DNA of 64,000 nt from Lachnospiraceae bacterium (GCA_017434885.1 JAFSGE010000026.1:1-64000), one strand, 5' to 3'. Shown: positions 43,230 to 52,036, counted from the stretch's first letter. Numbers and translations: made by a program. Notes: generated from the letters alone by a model not told the origin.

Positions 43230-44273
43230 ATGAATATTCAGGATTATAAGGGCGTATTTGTCTACGCTCAGCAGGTAGACAACGTAATTAGCGGAATCGC
43301 TTTAGAATTAATCGGTAAAGGTAAAGACCTTGCCAAAGATTTAGGCACAGAAGTAACAGCAGTATTAATCGGTAGTGATGTTAAAGCACTTGCTGATGAA
43401 CTTGCTGAGTACGGTGCTGATAAGGTTATCGTAGTAGATGACCCCGAATTAAAGGAATACAGAACAGAGCCTTATACACATGCTCTTGCATCTGTTATCA
43501 ATGAATTTAAGCCTGAAATCGTTCTCGTAGGTGCTACAGCAATCGGTCGTGACTTAGGCCCCAGAGTATCTGCAAGAATCCACACAGGTTTAACAGCAGA
43601 CTGTACACAGCTTGAAATCGGTGATTTCCCGATTAACCCCATTCCCGGCAAAGAACAGCTTCACAATCAGCTGCTCATGACACGTCCTGCGTTTGGTGGT
43701 AACACAATCGCTACAATTGCTTGTCCCGCGTTCCGTCCTCAGATGGCTACTGTACGTCCCGGCGTTATGCAGAAAGCTCCTAAGGAAGCAGGCAAGAAGG
43801 CAGTTGTTGTAGAATACAATCCCGGATTTACACCTGATAATAAGTATGTAGAAATCTTAGAAGTTGTTAAGGCAGTTTCTGACGTGGCAGATATCATGGA
43901 TGCTAAGATTCTTGTATCCGGCGGACGTGGTGTAGGAAGTGCAGAAAACTTCAAGATTCTGGAAGACCTTGCAGAAGTACTCGGCGGTACAGTAAGCTGC
44001 TCCCGTGCAGTAGTAGACGCAGGCTGGAAGTCCAAAGATTTACAGGTTGGACAGACAGGTAAGACAGTTCGTCCTAATGTATACTTTGCAATCGGTATCT
44101 CCGGTGCTATCCAGCACGTTGCAGGTATGGAAGAAGCAGACATCATCATCGCAATCAACAAAGACGAAACAGCTCCTATCTTTGAAGTAGCTGATTACGG
44201 TATTGTTGGTGATTTGAACAAGATTATTCCTGCTTTAACAGAAAGCTTAAAGGCAGAAATGGCTGCAAAATAA
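43230..44273 (+). CDS. etfA: Electron transfer flavoprotein alpha subunit
   Basis: A 347-residue subunit. The N-terminal half has VLVGATAIGRDLGPRVSARIHTGLTADCTQL (about 92-125). The C-terminal FAD domain shows LVSGGRGVGSAENF (about 230), SCSRAVVDAGW (about 257), QVGQTGKTVRPNVYFAIGISGAIQH and NKDETAPIFEVADYGIVGD. It partners EtfB for electron transfer to Bcd and ferredoxin. CGGAGG precedes ATG 43230. It ends the operon at a bidirectional terminator. No butyryl-CoA:acetate transferase or butyrate kinase is present here, so the last step is coded elsewhere. Confidence 0.97.
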   Translation: MNIQDYKGVFVYAQQVDNVISGIALELIGKGKDLAKDLGTEVTAVLIGSDVKALADELAEYGADKVIVVDDPELKEYRTEPYTHALASVINEFKPEIVLVGATAIGRDLGPRVSARIHTGLTADCTQLEIGDFPINPIPGKEQLHNQLLMTRPAFGGNTIATIACPAFRPQMATVRPGVMQKAPKEAGKKAVVVEYNPGFTPDNKYVEILEVVKAVSDVADIMDAKILVSGGRGVGSAENFKILEDLAEVLGGTVSCSRAVVDAGWKSKDLQVGQTGKTVRPNVYFAIGISGAIQHVAGMEEADIIIAINKDETAPIFEVADYGIVGDLNKIIPALTESLKAEMAAK

Positions 44274-44295
44274 GAAGTGGTTTATAATATGCAAT

Positions 44296-44334
44296 AAAAC
44301 AGCCGGTTTGGTGTATTCCAAGCCGGCTGTTTTA
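44296..44334. terminator. Bidirectional terminator after etfA
   Basis: AAAACAGCCGG (44296-44306) pairs perfectly with CCGGCTGTTTT (44324-44334). A-rich and T-rich flanks let it serve both etfA and the convergent ECF transporter gene. Confidence 0.88.
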
Positions 44335-44358
44335 AAAGAAAAGTATTAAGTTTTTGAA

Positions 44359-44940
44359 TTACTTTATGGTAAAAAACAATCCGGCTTTCTTAAGTGCAGG
44401 TCGTAGTGCCATATATGCGGCAACAGATACGATGGTGGAAGTAACTGCATTAATGGATGTAGAGGCTACATTCCATGCCAGGGTAAGCTCGGCAGCAGGC
44501 TTTCCGAGGATAAACAGTTTGTAGAAGTAACCGACTAAAGGGTCAAAGATTACGTTAAACAGTAATCCGCTGATGGCGGCTGCAACTACAAAGCCAAAAA
44601 CTTTTTTTGTATTGGTCTCGTGGGTAATTTTTCCGAGTCTGTGCGCTACAAAGCCTGTAATTAAACCAATGCAAAGTTTTAACAGAAAAGTTTTTGGTGC
44701 ATATACAATATAAATAGGGTCGAGTAAATCACCAATAGTCATACCGATGGCGCCGCCAAGGCCACCATAGAAGCCGCCTAAGATAAGCGCACCTAAAACA
44801 CAGACGGCATTTCCTAAATGAATGGATGTTGCATCTCCTCCCGCAAGAGGAATTTTGACTTGCAGAAAAGTAAACACTACATATGATAATGCAGCCATAA
44901 GCCCTGTAAGTGCGATTTTATAAGTAGTTTGATTTTTCAT
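44359..44940 (-). CDS. ECF transporter substrate-binding S component
   Basis: A 193-residue membrane protein with five to six helices of the ECF-type vitamin importer S-component fold. Features: ALTGLMAALSYVVFTFLQVKIP at the start, IHLGNAVCVLGALILGGFYGGLGGAIGMTIGDLLDP (about 38-73) and APKTFLLKLCIGLITGFVAHR. It works with shared EcfA/A'/T proteins coded elsewhere. ATG 44940 is chosen because AGGAGG lies upstream; the longer frame to 44991 has none. A perfect 7-bp hairpin (44969-44986) lies in its leader. No known riboswitch is seen, so the vitamin is unknown. Confidence 0.88.
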   Translation of the reverse strand: MKNQTTYKIALTGLMAALSYVVFTFLQVKIPLAGGDATSIHLGNAVCVLGALILGGFYGGLGGAIGMTIGDLLDPIYIVYAPKTFLLKLCIGLITGFVAHRLGKITHETNTKKVFGFVVAAAISGLLFNVIFDPLVGYFYKLFILGKPAAELTLAWNVASTSINAVTSTIVSVAAYMALRPALKKAGLFFTIK

Positions 44941-45157
44941 TATGTGAATCCTCCTATCAGTTTGCTGGTATGTGCGAGTGCACATAAACATAACATATGT
45001 ACATAGCGTATTTGTTCGAACTGTTAGATATCAGTATATCCTAAAGTGGCATGATAAAAAGTGCCAAAATAGAAATTTATAACCATACCAGTTTGAGGCG
45101 CGAAGCGATAACAGATGTGGAAAAAAAGAAAAGCGGAAGAAAGGATATTGTCAAGTA

Positions 45158-45895
45158 ATGCAAACAGCAAAAAAAGGAATCAGTAGCAGTACATTAAAGT
45201 TAATAGCGGTGTTTTCCATGTTGATAGACCATACAGCAGCAGTTTTAGTATGGAATCCGTTAAATCCGGGTGCACAGACGATTGTACAGGATATGGTTTC
45301 CGGGTGGAACATGCAGTGGCTATGCTATTTATTTATGAGATATCCTATCGGAAGGCTGGCGTTTCCGATTTATTGTTTTTTACTGGTAGAAGGATTTTTG
45401 CGTACGCGGGACATAAAGAAGTATGCTGTTCGTATGCTGCTTTTTGCATTTATTTCTGAAGTGCCTTTTGATTTGGCTTTTTATGGAAAAGTCTGTGAAG
45501 TCGGCAGTCAGAATGTTTTCTTTACCTTATTTTTAGCGATTATTGCACTTTCAGGAGTGAAATGGGCAGAGCAGAAATTGAATGGAAAATGGCAGTCGCT
45601 GATAGGAAAATTAGTAAGTGTGGCAATTGTTTGTGCTTTAGCAGAGCTGATTTGCTGTGATTACGGAGCTAAGGGAATTCTTGCAGTTTTTATACTCTAT
45701 TTATTCAGATATGACAGAGCAACGCAGATATTAGCGGGATGCGTGACGTTTTCATGGGAAATTACGGCGCCCCTTGCTTTTATTCCTATTTCTCGTTATA
45801 ACGGCGAGAGAGGGCTTCGGATGAAGTATTTCTTTTATGCCTTTTATCCGGTGCATTTGCTAATCCTGTATGGTATTCTCATGGGATTACAGTAA
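45158..45895 (+). CDS. TraX family membrane protein
   Basis: A 245-residue polytopic protein with the TraX pattern: STLKLIAVFSMLIDHTAAVL at the N-terminus, MRYPIGRLAFPIYCFLLVEGFLRTRD (about 65-90), FAFISEVPFDLAFYG and a C-terminal FYAFYPVHLLILYGI. TraX acetylates F-pilin in plasmid systems, but chromosomal members in Firmicutes are common and probably acylate other surface proteins or have unknown roles. It stands alone, with no conjugation genes nearby. The ribosome site before ATG 45158 is AAAGGA. Confidence 0.85.
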   Translation: MQTAKKGISSSTLKLIAVFSMLIDHTAAVLVWNPLNPGAQTIVQDMVSGWNMQWLCYLFMRYPIGRLAFPIYCFLLVEGFLRTRDIKKYAVRMLLFAFISEVPFDLAFYGKVCEVGSQNVFFTLFLAIIALSGVKWAEQKLNGKWQSLIGKLVSVAIVCALAELICCDYGAKGILAVFILYLFRYDRATQILAGCVTFSWEITAPLAFIPISRYNGERGLRMKYFFYAFYPVHLLILYGILMGLQ

Positions 45896-45946
45896 AAAAA
45901 GAAATATTAATATTTTATAAAATATAATTAAGAGTTTGAAATAGCA

Positions 45947-45976
45947 TTGACGAATGACAGGTATAAAGAATATAAT
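45947..45976 (+). promoter_or_regulatory. Promoter of the marR-ABC-ABC operon
   Basis: TTGACG (45947-45952), an 18-base spacer and a perfect TATAAT (45971-45976). Confidence 0.85.
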
Positions 45977-45985
45977 GATAAAAGG

Positions 45986-46027
45986 TTAACATGTTAAAGA
46001 TTAACAAGTTAAATATTAACTGGTTAA
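45986..46027. promoter_or_regulatory. Triple palindromic operator of the MarR regulator
   Basis: Three 12-bp palindromes of the form TTAAC-NN-GTTAA stand at 45986-45997 (centre AT), 46001-46012 (centre AA) and 46016-46027 (centre TG), exactly 15 bases apart, right after the minus-10 box. MarR dimers commonly bind such palindromes and block transcription. Confidence 0.85.
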
Positions 46028-46050
46028 TTAAAATAGAGGGAGGGGAAAAC

Positions 46051-46530
46051 ATGGACTGGGAAAAACAGCGTCTGATGATGGACTGGTTTCGCAGAGCAGA
46101 TCGTAATGTGAAGCGTTGTATTGAAAAAAAGGTGGAACATACAGGTGTTTACAGAAGTCAACACAGATTGCTTATGATGCTTGGCAGGAATCCAAATCGT
46201 TCACAGAGTGAGATTGCGGAAAAAATGGATATTTCACCGGCAGCAGTAGCGGTATCATTGAAAAAACTTGAAAAATCAGGGTATATCAGCAGACAGTGCG
46301 ATGAAAATGACAACCGTGTCAACTCCATAGAGATTATGGAGAAGGGGAAAATGACTATATCAGTCAGCGAGAAATATTTCCGTGAAATTAATGAAGCGCT
46401 TCTGGAAGGCTTTTCAGAAGAAGAGCTTTTTCAGTTTGAAAGTTTTATGAGGCGGATAGTGCAAAACGGTGAATGTTATTATCAGACATTATTAAAACAG
46501 GAAAAAGAGAAAGGTGAGGAGAGAGAATGA
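46051..46530 (+). CDS. MarR family transcriptional regulator
   Basis: A 159-residue winged-helix repressor. The DNA-binding part shows HRLLMMLGRNPNRSQSEIAEKMDISPAAVAVSLKKLEKSGYISR (about 33-76) and the wing RQCDENDNRVNSIEIMEKGK; terminal helices form the dimer. ATG 46051 is used because GGGAGGGG lies just upstream; the in-frame ATG 45991 would fall within the operators. Its stop overlaps the ATG of the first ABC gene (ATGA). It is expected to repress its own operon through the triple palindrome and release when a drug-like ligand binds. Confidence 0.93.
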   Translation: MDWEKQRLMMDWFRRADRNVKRCIEKKVEHTGVYRSQHRLLMMLGRNPNRSQSEIAEKMDISPAAVAVSLKKLEKSGYISRQCDENDNRVNSIEIMEKGKMTISVSEKYFREINEALLEGFSEEELFQFESFMRRIVQNGECYYQTLLKQEKEKGEERE

Positions 46531-48260
46531 AAAAATATTGGAAGTATATTAAACCGTATTTAACATCCTTTATTTTTGCTCCGATTTTGATGATTGTGGA
46601 AGTAATCGGTGAGGTGATTTTACCAAAGCTGATGGCAAATATTATCAATATCGGTGCGGCTAATCATGATGTTCCCTATATTATCGGTATGGGAATCTGT
46701 ATGGTGGTAGTAGCAATTTTAATGATGACAGGAGGAACAGGTGCGGCCTTTTTTGCAGCAAGGGCGTCTATCGGATTTGCATCTGACCTTCGAAGTGATG
46801 TGTTTGCCAAAGTACAGAAATTTTCTTTTGCAAATCTGGATAAATTCAGCACAGGTTCTCTGGTTACCAGATTAACCAATGATATTACCCAGGTACAGAA
46901 TCTGATTAATATGTCTCTCCGCATGATGCTTCGTGCACCGGGGATGTTAATCGGAGCTCTGATTATGGCATTTGTGATGAATGCCCAGCTTGCGTTGGTG
47001 GTACTTGTGGTGATTCCCATATTGGTATTTTTGATAGCTATGGTTATAAAAACAGCATTTCCGCGTTTTGGCACTATGCAGAAGAAGCTGGATAAATTAA
47101 ATTCCACCGTGCAAGAAACTTTGACGAATGTACGTGTGATTAAATCCTTTGTAAGAGGAGATTATGAGCAGGCAAAGTTTGCCGAGGCAAATGAAGATTT
47201 GAAAGAATCCAGTCTGTCAGCATTTAAGGTAGTGATTCTAAACATGCCGATTATGTCTTTTATGATGAATGCCACAACCCTTGGGGTGGTATGGTTTGGC
47301 GGCAGACAGATTCTGGCAGGAAATATGCCGGTAGGTGACTTGACGGCATTTACTACTTATATAGTGCAGATTCTGATGTCACTGATGATGCTTGCCATGA
47401 TTTTATTGCAGAGTTCCAGAGCACTTGCTTCTTTAAGCCGTATCAGAGAGGTGCTGGATACCGAGATTGATTTGACGGACGAAGGATGCGCACTTCCCGA
47501 AAAAAAGGTGGAGAAGGGAAGTGTAACATTTAAAAATGTCAGTTTCCGTTATTATAAGGATAATAAAGAGCCGGTGCTTGACCATATCAGTTTTTCCGTT
47601 GATGCAGGGCAGACTTTGGGAATTATCGGCTCTACCGGTTGCGGTAAGACCACACTGGTGCAGATGATTCCGAGACTGTATGATGCAGATGAAGGAGAAG
47701 TGCTGGTTGACGGTATCAATGTAAAAGATTATTCCCTGGAAAATCTCCGTGAAGGTGTGGGAATGGTGTTACAAAAAAATATACTGTTTTCAGGTTCCAT
47801 TATGGAAAATCTCATGTGGGGTGACCATTATGCTTCTGTGGAAAAAATACAGGCAGCAGCGCAGGCGGCTCAGGCAGCTCCTTTTATCGAAGGATTTACG
47901 GAAGGATACGAAACGGAACTTGGCCAGGGTGGTGTCAATGTTTCCGGCGGACAGAAGCAGAGACTTTGTATTGCAAGGACACTTTTGAAAAAGCCGAAAA
48001 TTCTGATTTTGGATGACTCAACCAGTGCGGTGGATACGGCAACAGAGGCAAAAATCAGGGAAAGCTTTACAGGTACTTTAAAGGATACTACCAAGATTAT
48101 TATTGCGCAGAGAATTTCTTCCGTTATGGAGGCAGACCGGATTATGGTACTGGATGAAGGTCAGATTGTGGGATTCGGTAAACATGAAGAACTTCTTGCT
48201 ACTTGCGAGGCTTATCAGGAAATCTATTATTCACAAATGGATAAGGAGGTAAGCGCGTAA
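46527..48260 (+). CDS. Heterodimeric ABC exporter, degenerate-site subunit
   Basis: A 577-residue half-transporter with six helices (about 1-310) and an ABC domain (about 335-575). Walker A is GSTGCGKTT and the signature is VSGGQ. The Walker B end reads LILDDSTSAVD, with Asp where the catalytic Glu belongs, and the switch histidine is Gln (IIIAQRISSV). These are the hallmarks of the non-catalytic half of exporters such as BmrC/TM287. It pairs with the next gene product, which starts at its stop codon (TAATG). Multidrug or lipid/peptide export is likely, under MarR control. Confidence 0.95.
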   Translation: MKKYWKYIKPYLTSFIFAPILMIVEVIGEVILPKLMANIINIGAANHDVPYIIGMGICMVVVAILMMTGGTGAAFFAARASIGFASDLRSDVFAKVQKFSFANLDKFSTGSLVTRLTNDITQVQNLINMSLRMMLRAPGMLIGALIMAFVMNAQLALVVLVVIPILVFLIAMVIKTAFPRFGTMQKKLDKLNSTVQETLTNVRVIKSFVRGDYEQAKFAEANEDLKESSLSAFKVVILNMPIMSFMMNATTLGVVWFGGRQILAGNMPVGDLTAFTTYIVQILMSLMMLAMILLQSSRALASLSRIREVLDTEIDLTDEGCALPEKKVEKGSVTFKNVSFRYYKDNKEPVLDHISFSVDAGQTLGIIGSTGCGKTTLVQMIPRLYDADEGEVLVDGINVKDYSLENLREGVGMVLQKNILFSGSIMENLMWGDHYASVEKIQAAAQAAQAAPFIEGFTEGYETELGQGGVNVSGGQKQRLCIARTLLKKPKILILDDSTSAVDTATEAKIRESFTGTLKDTTKIIIAQRISSVMEADRIMVLDEGQIVGFGKHEELLATCEAYQEIYYSQMDKEVSA

Positions 48261-50293
48261 TGAGACCGGAAAGACTTGAGTATTTGCAGAAGAAATATGA
48301 AAAGAAGTTAAATCCGCAGAGGATGAGTGCGGAAGAATTGCAAAAGGGCGTTCAAAAACCCGGCGGTGGTATGGTGAAAGGTCCGGGTGGTGGCGGAAGA
48401 GGCGGAAGAAATGCCATGCCTGTAGTAAAGCCCAAGAATGTGAAACAGACTGTGGGAAGATTATTTTCCTATATTTCCCATGAAAAATTGAAACTGGGAA
48501 TTGTGTTTGTGTGTGTCATCGGTGGTACGGCTGCAAACCTTGCAGCATCTTATATGCTGCGTCCGATTATTAACGGGCTTACATCATCAGACGGAAGTGT
48601 GGGCAAGCTGTTTCAGGGAATTATGATGATGCTGTTGATTTATGTAACGGCGATACTTGCACAATATCTGCAGCAAAGAATTATGATTACAATTTCCCAG
48701 AATGCAATCAGGACTATCAGAAATGAACTATTGGAAAAAATGCAGAAGCTGCCGTTACGTTTTTATGATACGAACAATCACGGTGATTTGATGAGCCGTT
48801 TTACAAATGATGTGGATGTAATCGGCGAAATGTTGAACAATACAGTGGTTCAGTTAATTTCCGGCAGTATCACACTGGTAGGTACATTTTGTCTGATGTT
48901 GTATACCAATGTATGGCTGACGCTGATTACGGTTTTTATGATTCCGGTGATGATGAAGGCATTACAGATTATTACCTCCAGAAGCCGTAAATATTATCAG
49001 GCACAGCAGGCTGCAATCGGTACTTTAAATGGTTTTATTGAAGAAACCATGACGGGGCAAAAGGTAGTAAAGGTGTTCTGCCATGAGGATGAGTCGGCAG
49101 AGGAATTTGAATACTTAAATAATGATTTGCGAAAGAAGCAGATTAAGGCGCAGTTTTTCGGTGGAATCATGGGGCCGGTAATGGGAAATTTAAGTCAGGT
49201 TAGTTATTCCCTGACAGCGTGTATCGGAGGCATTCTGTGTGTACTTCGTGGTTTTGATATTGGCGGACTTACGGTATTTGTAAATTATTCCAAACAGTTT
49301 TCCCGTCCGATTAATGAAATTTCCATGCAGGTAAACACCATTTTTTCTGCGATGGCAGGTGCGGAGAGAGTATTTGCGGTAATGGATGCTGAGCCTGAAA
49401 TGCCGGATGCAGAGAACGCCATCCGCATAGAAGAAAATGTTTTTGGAAAAACCTGTTATGTGATTCCCAAGAAAAATGCATTTGTCACAGGAGACGGAAA
49501 GCCTGCAGATTTCCTGATAGGACTTGCGGGGGAAGATGAAAACTATTATTATAAAGAAGTGCAGGGAGGCGTAAGACTTACGGATGTAACCTTCGGATAT
49601 GTTCCTGAGAAGACCGTGCTGAAAAATATTTCCCTGTATGCCAATCCGGGACAGAAGATTGCGTTTGTTGGTTCGACCGGTGCGGGAAAAACCACCATTA
49701 CCAATCTCATCAACCGTTTTTATGATATCAATTCGGGAAGTATTACCATAGATGATATCCCAATTATGGAAATTGAGAGAGATTCCCTCAGACGGAATAT
49801 AGCCATGGTACTTCAGGATACGCACCTGTTTACCGGAACGGTAAGAGAAAATATCCGTTACGGAAGATTGGACGCAACGGATGAAGAGGTGGAGCAGGCA
49901 GCAAAGACGGCCAGTGCCCATTCCTTTATTATCCGATTAGAGCACGGCTATGATACCATGCTTGAAGGGGACGGTGCTAATTTAAGTCAGGGGCAGCGTC
50001 AGCTGATTAATATTGCAAGAGCGGCTATTTCCAAGGCGCCGATTCTGATTCTTGACGAGGCCACCAGTTCAGTTGATACCAGAACAGAGAAACACATTGA
50101 AAAAGGTATGGACAGTATTATGGCACAGAGGACCACTTTAGTAATTGCTCACAGACTTTCCACTGTCCGCAATGCCAATGCCATTATGGTTTTGGAAAAC
50201 GGCAAAATTATTGAGCGTGGAGACCATGACGATTTGATAGCACAGGGCGGTAAATATTATGAGTTATATACAGGAATGAGTGAACTTGATTAA
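48260..50293 (+). CDS. Heterodimeric ABC exporter, catalytic subunit
   Basis: A 677-residue half-transporter. After a Gly-rich cytoplasmic extension (about residues 32-55, KPGGGMVKGPGGGGRGG) come six helices and an ABC domain. Walker A is GSTGAGKTT, Walker B LILDEATSSVD with the catalytic Glu, and the switch histidine is present (LVIAHRLSTV). The signature is the altered LSQGQ. This complements the degenerate partner, giving one working site per dimer. An extra segment of about 50 residues before the ABC domain (NVFGKTCYVIPKKNAF...) is unusual. ATG 48260 overlaps the previous stop. Confidence 0.95.
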   Translation: MRPERLEYLQKKYEKKLNPQRMSAEELQKGVQKPGGGMVKGPGGGGRGGRNAMPVVKPKNVKQTVGRLFSYISHEKLKLGIVFVCVIGGTAANLAASYMLRPIINGLTSSDGSVGKLFQGIMMMLLIYVTAILAQYLQQRIMITISQNAIRTIRNELLEKMQKLPLRFYDTNNHGDLMSRFTNDVDVIGEMLNNTVVQLISGSITLVGTFCLMLYTNVWLTLITVFMIPVMMKALQIITSRSRKYYQAQQAAIGTLNGFIEETMTGQKVVKVFCHEDESAEEFEYLNNDLRKKQIKAQFFGGIMGPVMGNLSQVSYSLTACIGGILCVLRGFDIGGLTVFVNYSKQFSRPINEISMQVNTIFSAMAGAERVFAVMDAEPEMPDAENAIRIEENVFGKTCYVIPKKNAFVTGDGKPADFLIGLAGEDENYYYKEVQGGVRLTDVTFGYVPEKTVLKNISLYANPGQKIAFVGSTGAGKTTITNLINRFYDINSGSITIDDIPIMEIERDSLRRNIAMVLQDTHLFTGTVRENIRYGRLDATDEEVEQAAKTASAHSFIIRLEHGYDTMLEGDGANLSQGQRQLINIARAAISKAPILILDEATSSVDTRTEKHIEKGMDSIMAQRTTLVIAHRLSTVRNANAIMVLENGKIIERGDHDDLIAQGGKYYELYTGMSELD

Positions 50294-50320
50294 GAATTGT
50301 TTTGGTGAAGGGAGAAAAAA

Positions 50321-50842
50321 GTGAAAAAGGTATTGATTGTTGTGGATATGCAGAATGATTTTATTGATGGGGCTTTGGGGACAAAGGAAGCACAGGCGAT
50401 TGTACCGGCAGTAATTGCCAAAATCCGTGAGTATAAAGGTGAAACAGTATTTGCTACCAGAGATACCCATTATGAAAATTATCTGGAGACAGCAGAAGGA
50501 GAACATCTTCCGGTAGAGCATTGTATTAAGCACACGGAAGGTTGGAAAATTCAAAACGAGGTAGAAAAAGCATTGAATGAAGTGGGAGCAGAAGTTATCG
50601 ATAAACCTACCTTTGGTTCTACCGTTCTGGCAAAGAAGGTGTTTGAACTTGCAAAAACCAATTATCTGGAAATAGAAATGATAGGACTTTGCACGGATAT
50701 TTGCGTAGTATCAAATGCATTGCTTTTAAAGGCAAATTTACCGGAGGCAGTGATTAAAGTGGATCCCAAATGCTGTGCAGGTGTTACGCCGGAAAGTCAT
50801 GAAGCGGCGCTTCTTACCATGAAGATGTGTCAGATTGATTAG
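50321..50842 (+). CDS. Isochorismatase-like cysteine hydrolase (nicotinamidase type)
   Basis: A 173-residue hydrolase with the family triad: Asp9 in LIVVDMQNDF, a lysine in the DKPTFGST stretch (about 95) and the catalytic Cys in IGLCTDICVVSNAL (about 130). ATRDTHYENYLETAEGEHLPVEHC carries the metal-type Asp/His seen in nicotinamidases. Nicotinamide to nicotinate conversion for NAD salvage is the most likely reaction, but related amidases cannot be excluded. The start is GTG 50321, with GAAGGGAG upstream. It is 27 bases after the exporter genes and may be read through from them. Confidence 0.88.
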   Translation: MKKVLIVVDMQNDFIDGALGTKEAQAIVPAVIAKIREYKGETVFATRDTHYENYLETAEGEHLPVEHCIKHTEGWKIQNEVEKALNEVGAEVIDKPTFGSTVLAKKVFELAKTNYLEIEMIGLCTDICVVSNALLLKANLPEAVIKVDPKCCAGVTPESHEAALLTMKMCQID

Positions 50843-50917
50843 TACTTTTGTAACGATATGTAGTGAATATTAACAAATTCAAAATGTTCTTTTGGTTAAA
50901 AATTGTGTTATTCGGCA

Positions 50918-50946
50918 TTTACTTTTATAAAAATACACGATACAAT
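50918..50946 (+). promoter_or_regulatory. Promoter of the lipoprotein gene
   Basis: TTTACT (50918-50923), a 17-base spacer and TACAAT (50941-50946), 45 bases before ATG 50992. Confidence 0.55.
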
Positions 50947-50991
50947 GGCAATGTTGAATTTTTATGAATTTAGAGGGAGAAGAAAATCATT

Positions 50992-51693
50992 ATGAAAAGA
51001 ACAAAAAGAACATTAGTAGCAATCGTAGCAATGATGGCAATCGTATGCATGAGCCTTGTAGGCTGTGGTCCTAAGGCAGCACCTGCTGACCAGTCAATCA
51101 GCGCATTATTTGAACTTTATGCAAAGAACAATACAGCACCTATGCAGGAATTACTTGGCTTTGAATCTGAAGAAGCAGTATATAATGCTTTTTATGAAGA
51201 TGATGTAGAATTAGATTTTGTGGCAGAAATGAAGAATATGATTGAAAGCGCAGGTATAGAGTTGGCAGAAGAAGATGTACAGGCATTTACAGATTCTTTA
51301 CTTGGCATGGTTGACAGGATATCTGCTACAGCAGAAATTACTGCAGAAGAAGGTGATGTTACTACTGTAACATTAAAGGTAAACGGATATACAACAGAAG
51401 ATATGATGAATGTTATTGTAGATGCATTAACCTCTATGCAGGAAAGTATTACAGAGGAAGATGCTATTGCAATTGCAGAAGGAAATGAAGAACTCGTCAA
51501 GCAGTACATGAAGCAGTATTTTCAGGATATTGTTTCCGGATTTAATGCAATGCAGCCTGTAACTGAACCTGTTGAAGTTGTAGTGGAATGTAAACAGCAG
51601 CTTGTAGATGTAAACGGAAAAGAACAGGCTGAATGGATGCCTACTGATTTGGAACAGTTTAGTGCTGATGTAAACGCAGCAGCTTTCCAATAA
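50992..51693 (+). CDS. Secreted lipoprotein, unknown function
   Basis: A 233-residue lipoprotein with a basic N-terminus (MKRTKRT), a hydrophobic segment and the lipobox SLVGC (Cys25). The mature part is acidic and mixed helical/beta: LLGFESEEAVYNAFYEDD, EITAEEGDVTTVTLKVNGYTTEDM (about 118-140) and a C-terminal beta stretch. The pattern resembles DUF4878/DUF5105-like NTF2-fold lipoproteins of Firmicutes, but this is tentative. Own promoter and a strong terminator make it a single-gene unit. Expected on the outer membrane face. Confidence 0.75.
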   Translation: MKRTKRTLVAIVAMMAIVCMSLVGCGPKAAPADQSISALFELYAKNNTAPMQELLGFESEEAVYNAFYEDDVELDFVAEMKNMIESAGIELAEEDVQAFTDSLLGMVDRISATAEITAEEGDVTTVTLKVNGYTTEDMMNVIVDALTSMQESITEEDAIAIAEGNEELVKQYMKQYFQDIVSGFNAMQPVTEPVEVVVECKQQLVDVNGKEQAEWMPTDLEQFSADVNAAAFQ

Positions 51694-51724
51694 TAATTCG
51701 TAGGACTATTTCATATATGTAACG

Positions 51725-51753
51725 AAAGAACCCTTTTCGAAGGGTTCTTTTTT
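51725..51753 (+). terminator. Terminator with UUCG tetraloop
   Basis: AAAGAACCCTT (51725-51735), loop TTCG and AAGGGTTCTTT (51740-51750) pair perfectly, followed by a T run. Confidence 0.95.
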
Positions 51754-51787
51754 GTAGAAGAATTTGCCTGTTTGGCTGTCAACATGC

Positions 51788-51923
51788 AAAAGAAGTTTGC
51801 AAGCAAGCCTTGTGCACAATGGAGCTGAGACTTGAAAATCGTGGAGGTCTTTGCCGAACACGATTTTTGTATTGGAAGGCTCAGCGGAATGTTTTGTGCA
51901 ATGGATTGCGCGCAACTTCTTTT
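51788..51923. repeat. Long bulged inverted repeat of about 136 bases in the 51.7-52.0 kb gap
   Basis: Outer arms AAAAGAAGTT (51788-51797) and AACTTCTTTT (51914-51923) are perfect. Further in, TTGTGCA/TTGTGCAA-type, GAGCTGAG/CTCAGC and AAAATCGTG/CACGATTTT stretches pair in register around a loop near 51845-51855. It has no T run. A 63-codon frame over it (51810-52001) looks like chance. It resembles the 40138-40253 structure in size and build, not clearly in sequence. Confidence 0.7.
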
Positions 51924-51967
51924 ATATATAGACAGTTATACAGTCCAAACAGCCGGAACACAAAATC

Positions 51968-51996
51968 TTGCGAAATCGGTCTTGTCATGATACAGT
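51968..51996 (+). promoter_or_regulatory. Promoter candidate of the HerA-like ATPase gene
   Basis: TTGCGA (51968-51973), a 17-base spacer and TACAGT (51991-51996), 41 bases before ATG 52037. Confidence 0.5.
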
Positions 51997-52036
51997 ATTA
52001 ATAGTGAAAATGTGTGAATTTCAGGAGGATTTGAAG

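Noticed and set aside
44941-45157. Riboswitch upstream of the ECF transporter S component
   Set aside because: Only a 7-bp hairpin and a ribosome site are visible; no conserved core of TPP, FMN, cobalamin, folate or preQ1 riboswitches could be recognised.
45158-45895. TraX-like gene as evidence of a conjugative element
   Set aside because: No relaxase, type IV secretion or pilin genes are near; chromosomal TraX-like genes are common in Firmicutes.
49190-49921. 243-codon minus-strand frame in the second ABC gene
   Set aside because: It lies wholly within a clear ABC exporter gene and its product has no family pattern; biased codon use on the plus strand explains the open frame.
51810-52001. 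63-codon frame in the 51.7-52.0 kb gap
   Set aside because: No ribosome site; it covers the long inverted repeat and has no protein-like pattern.
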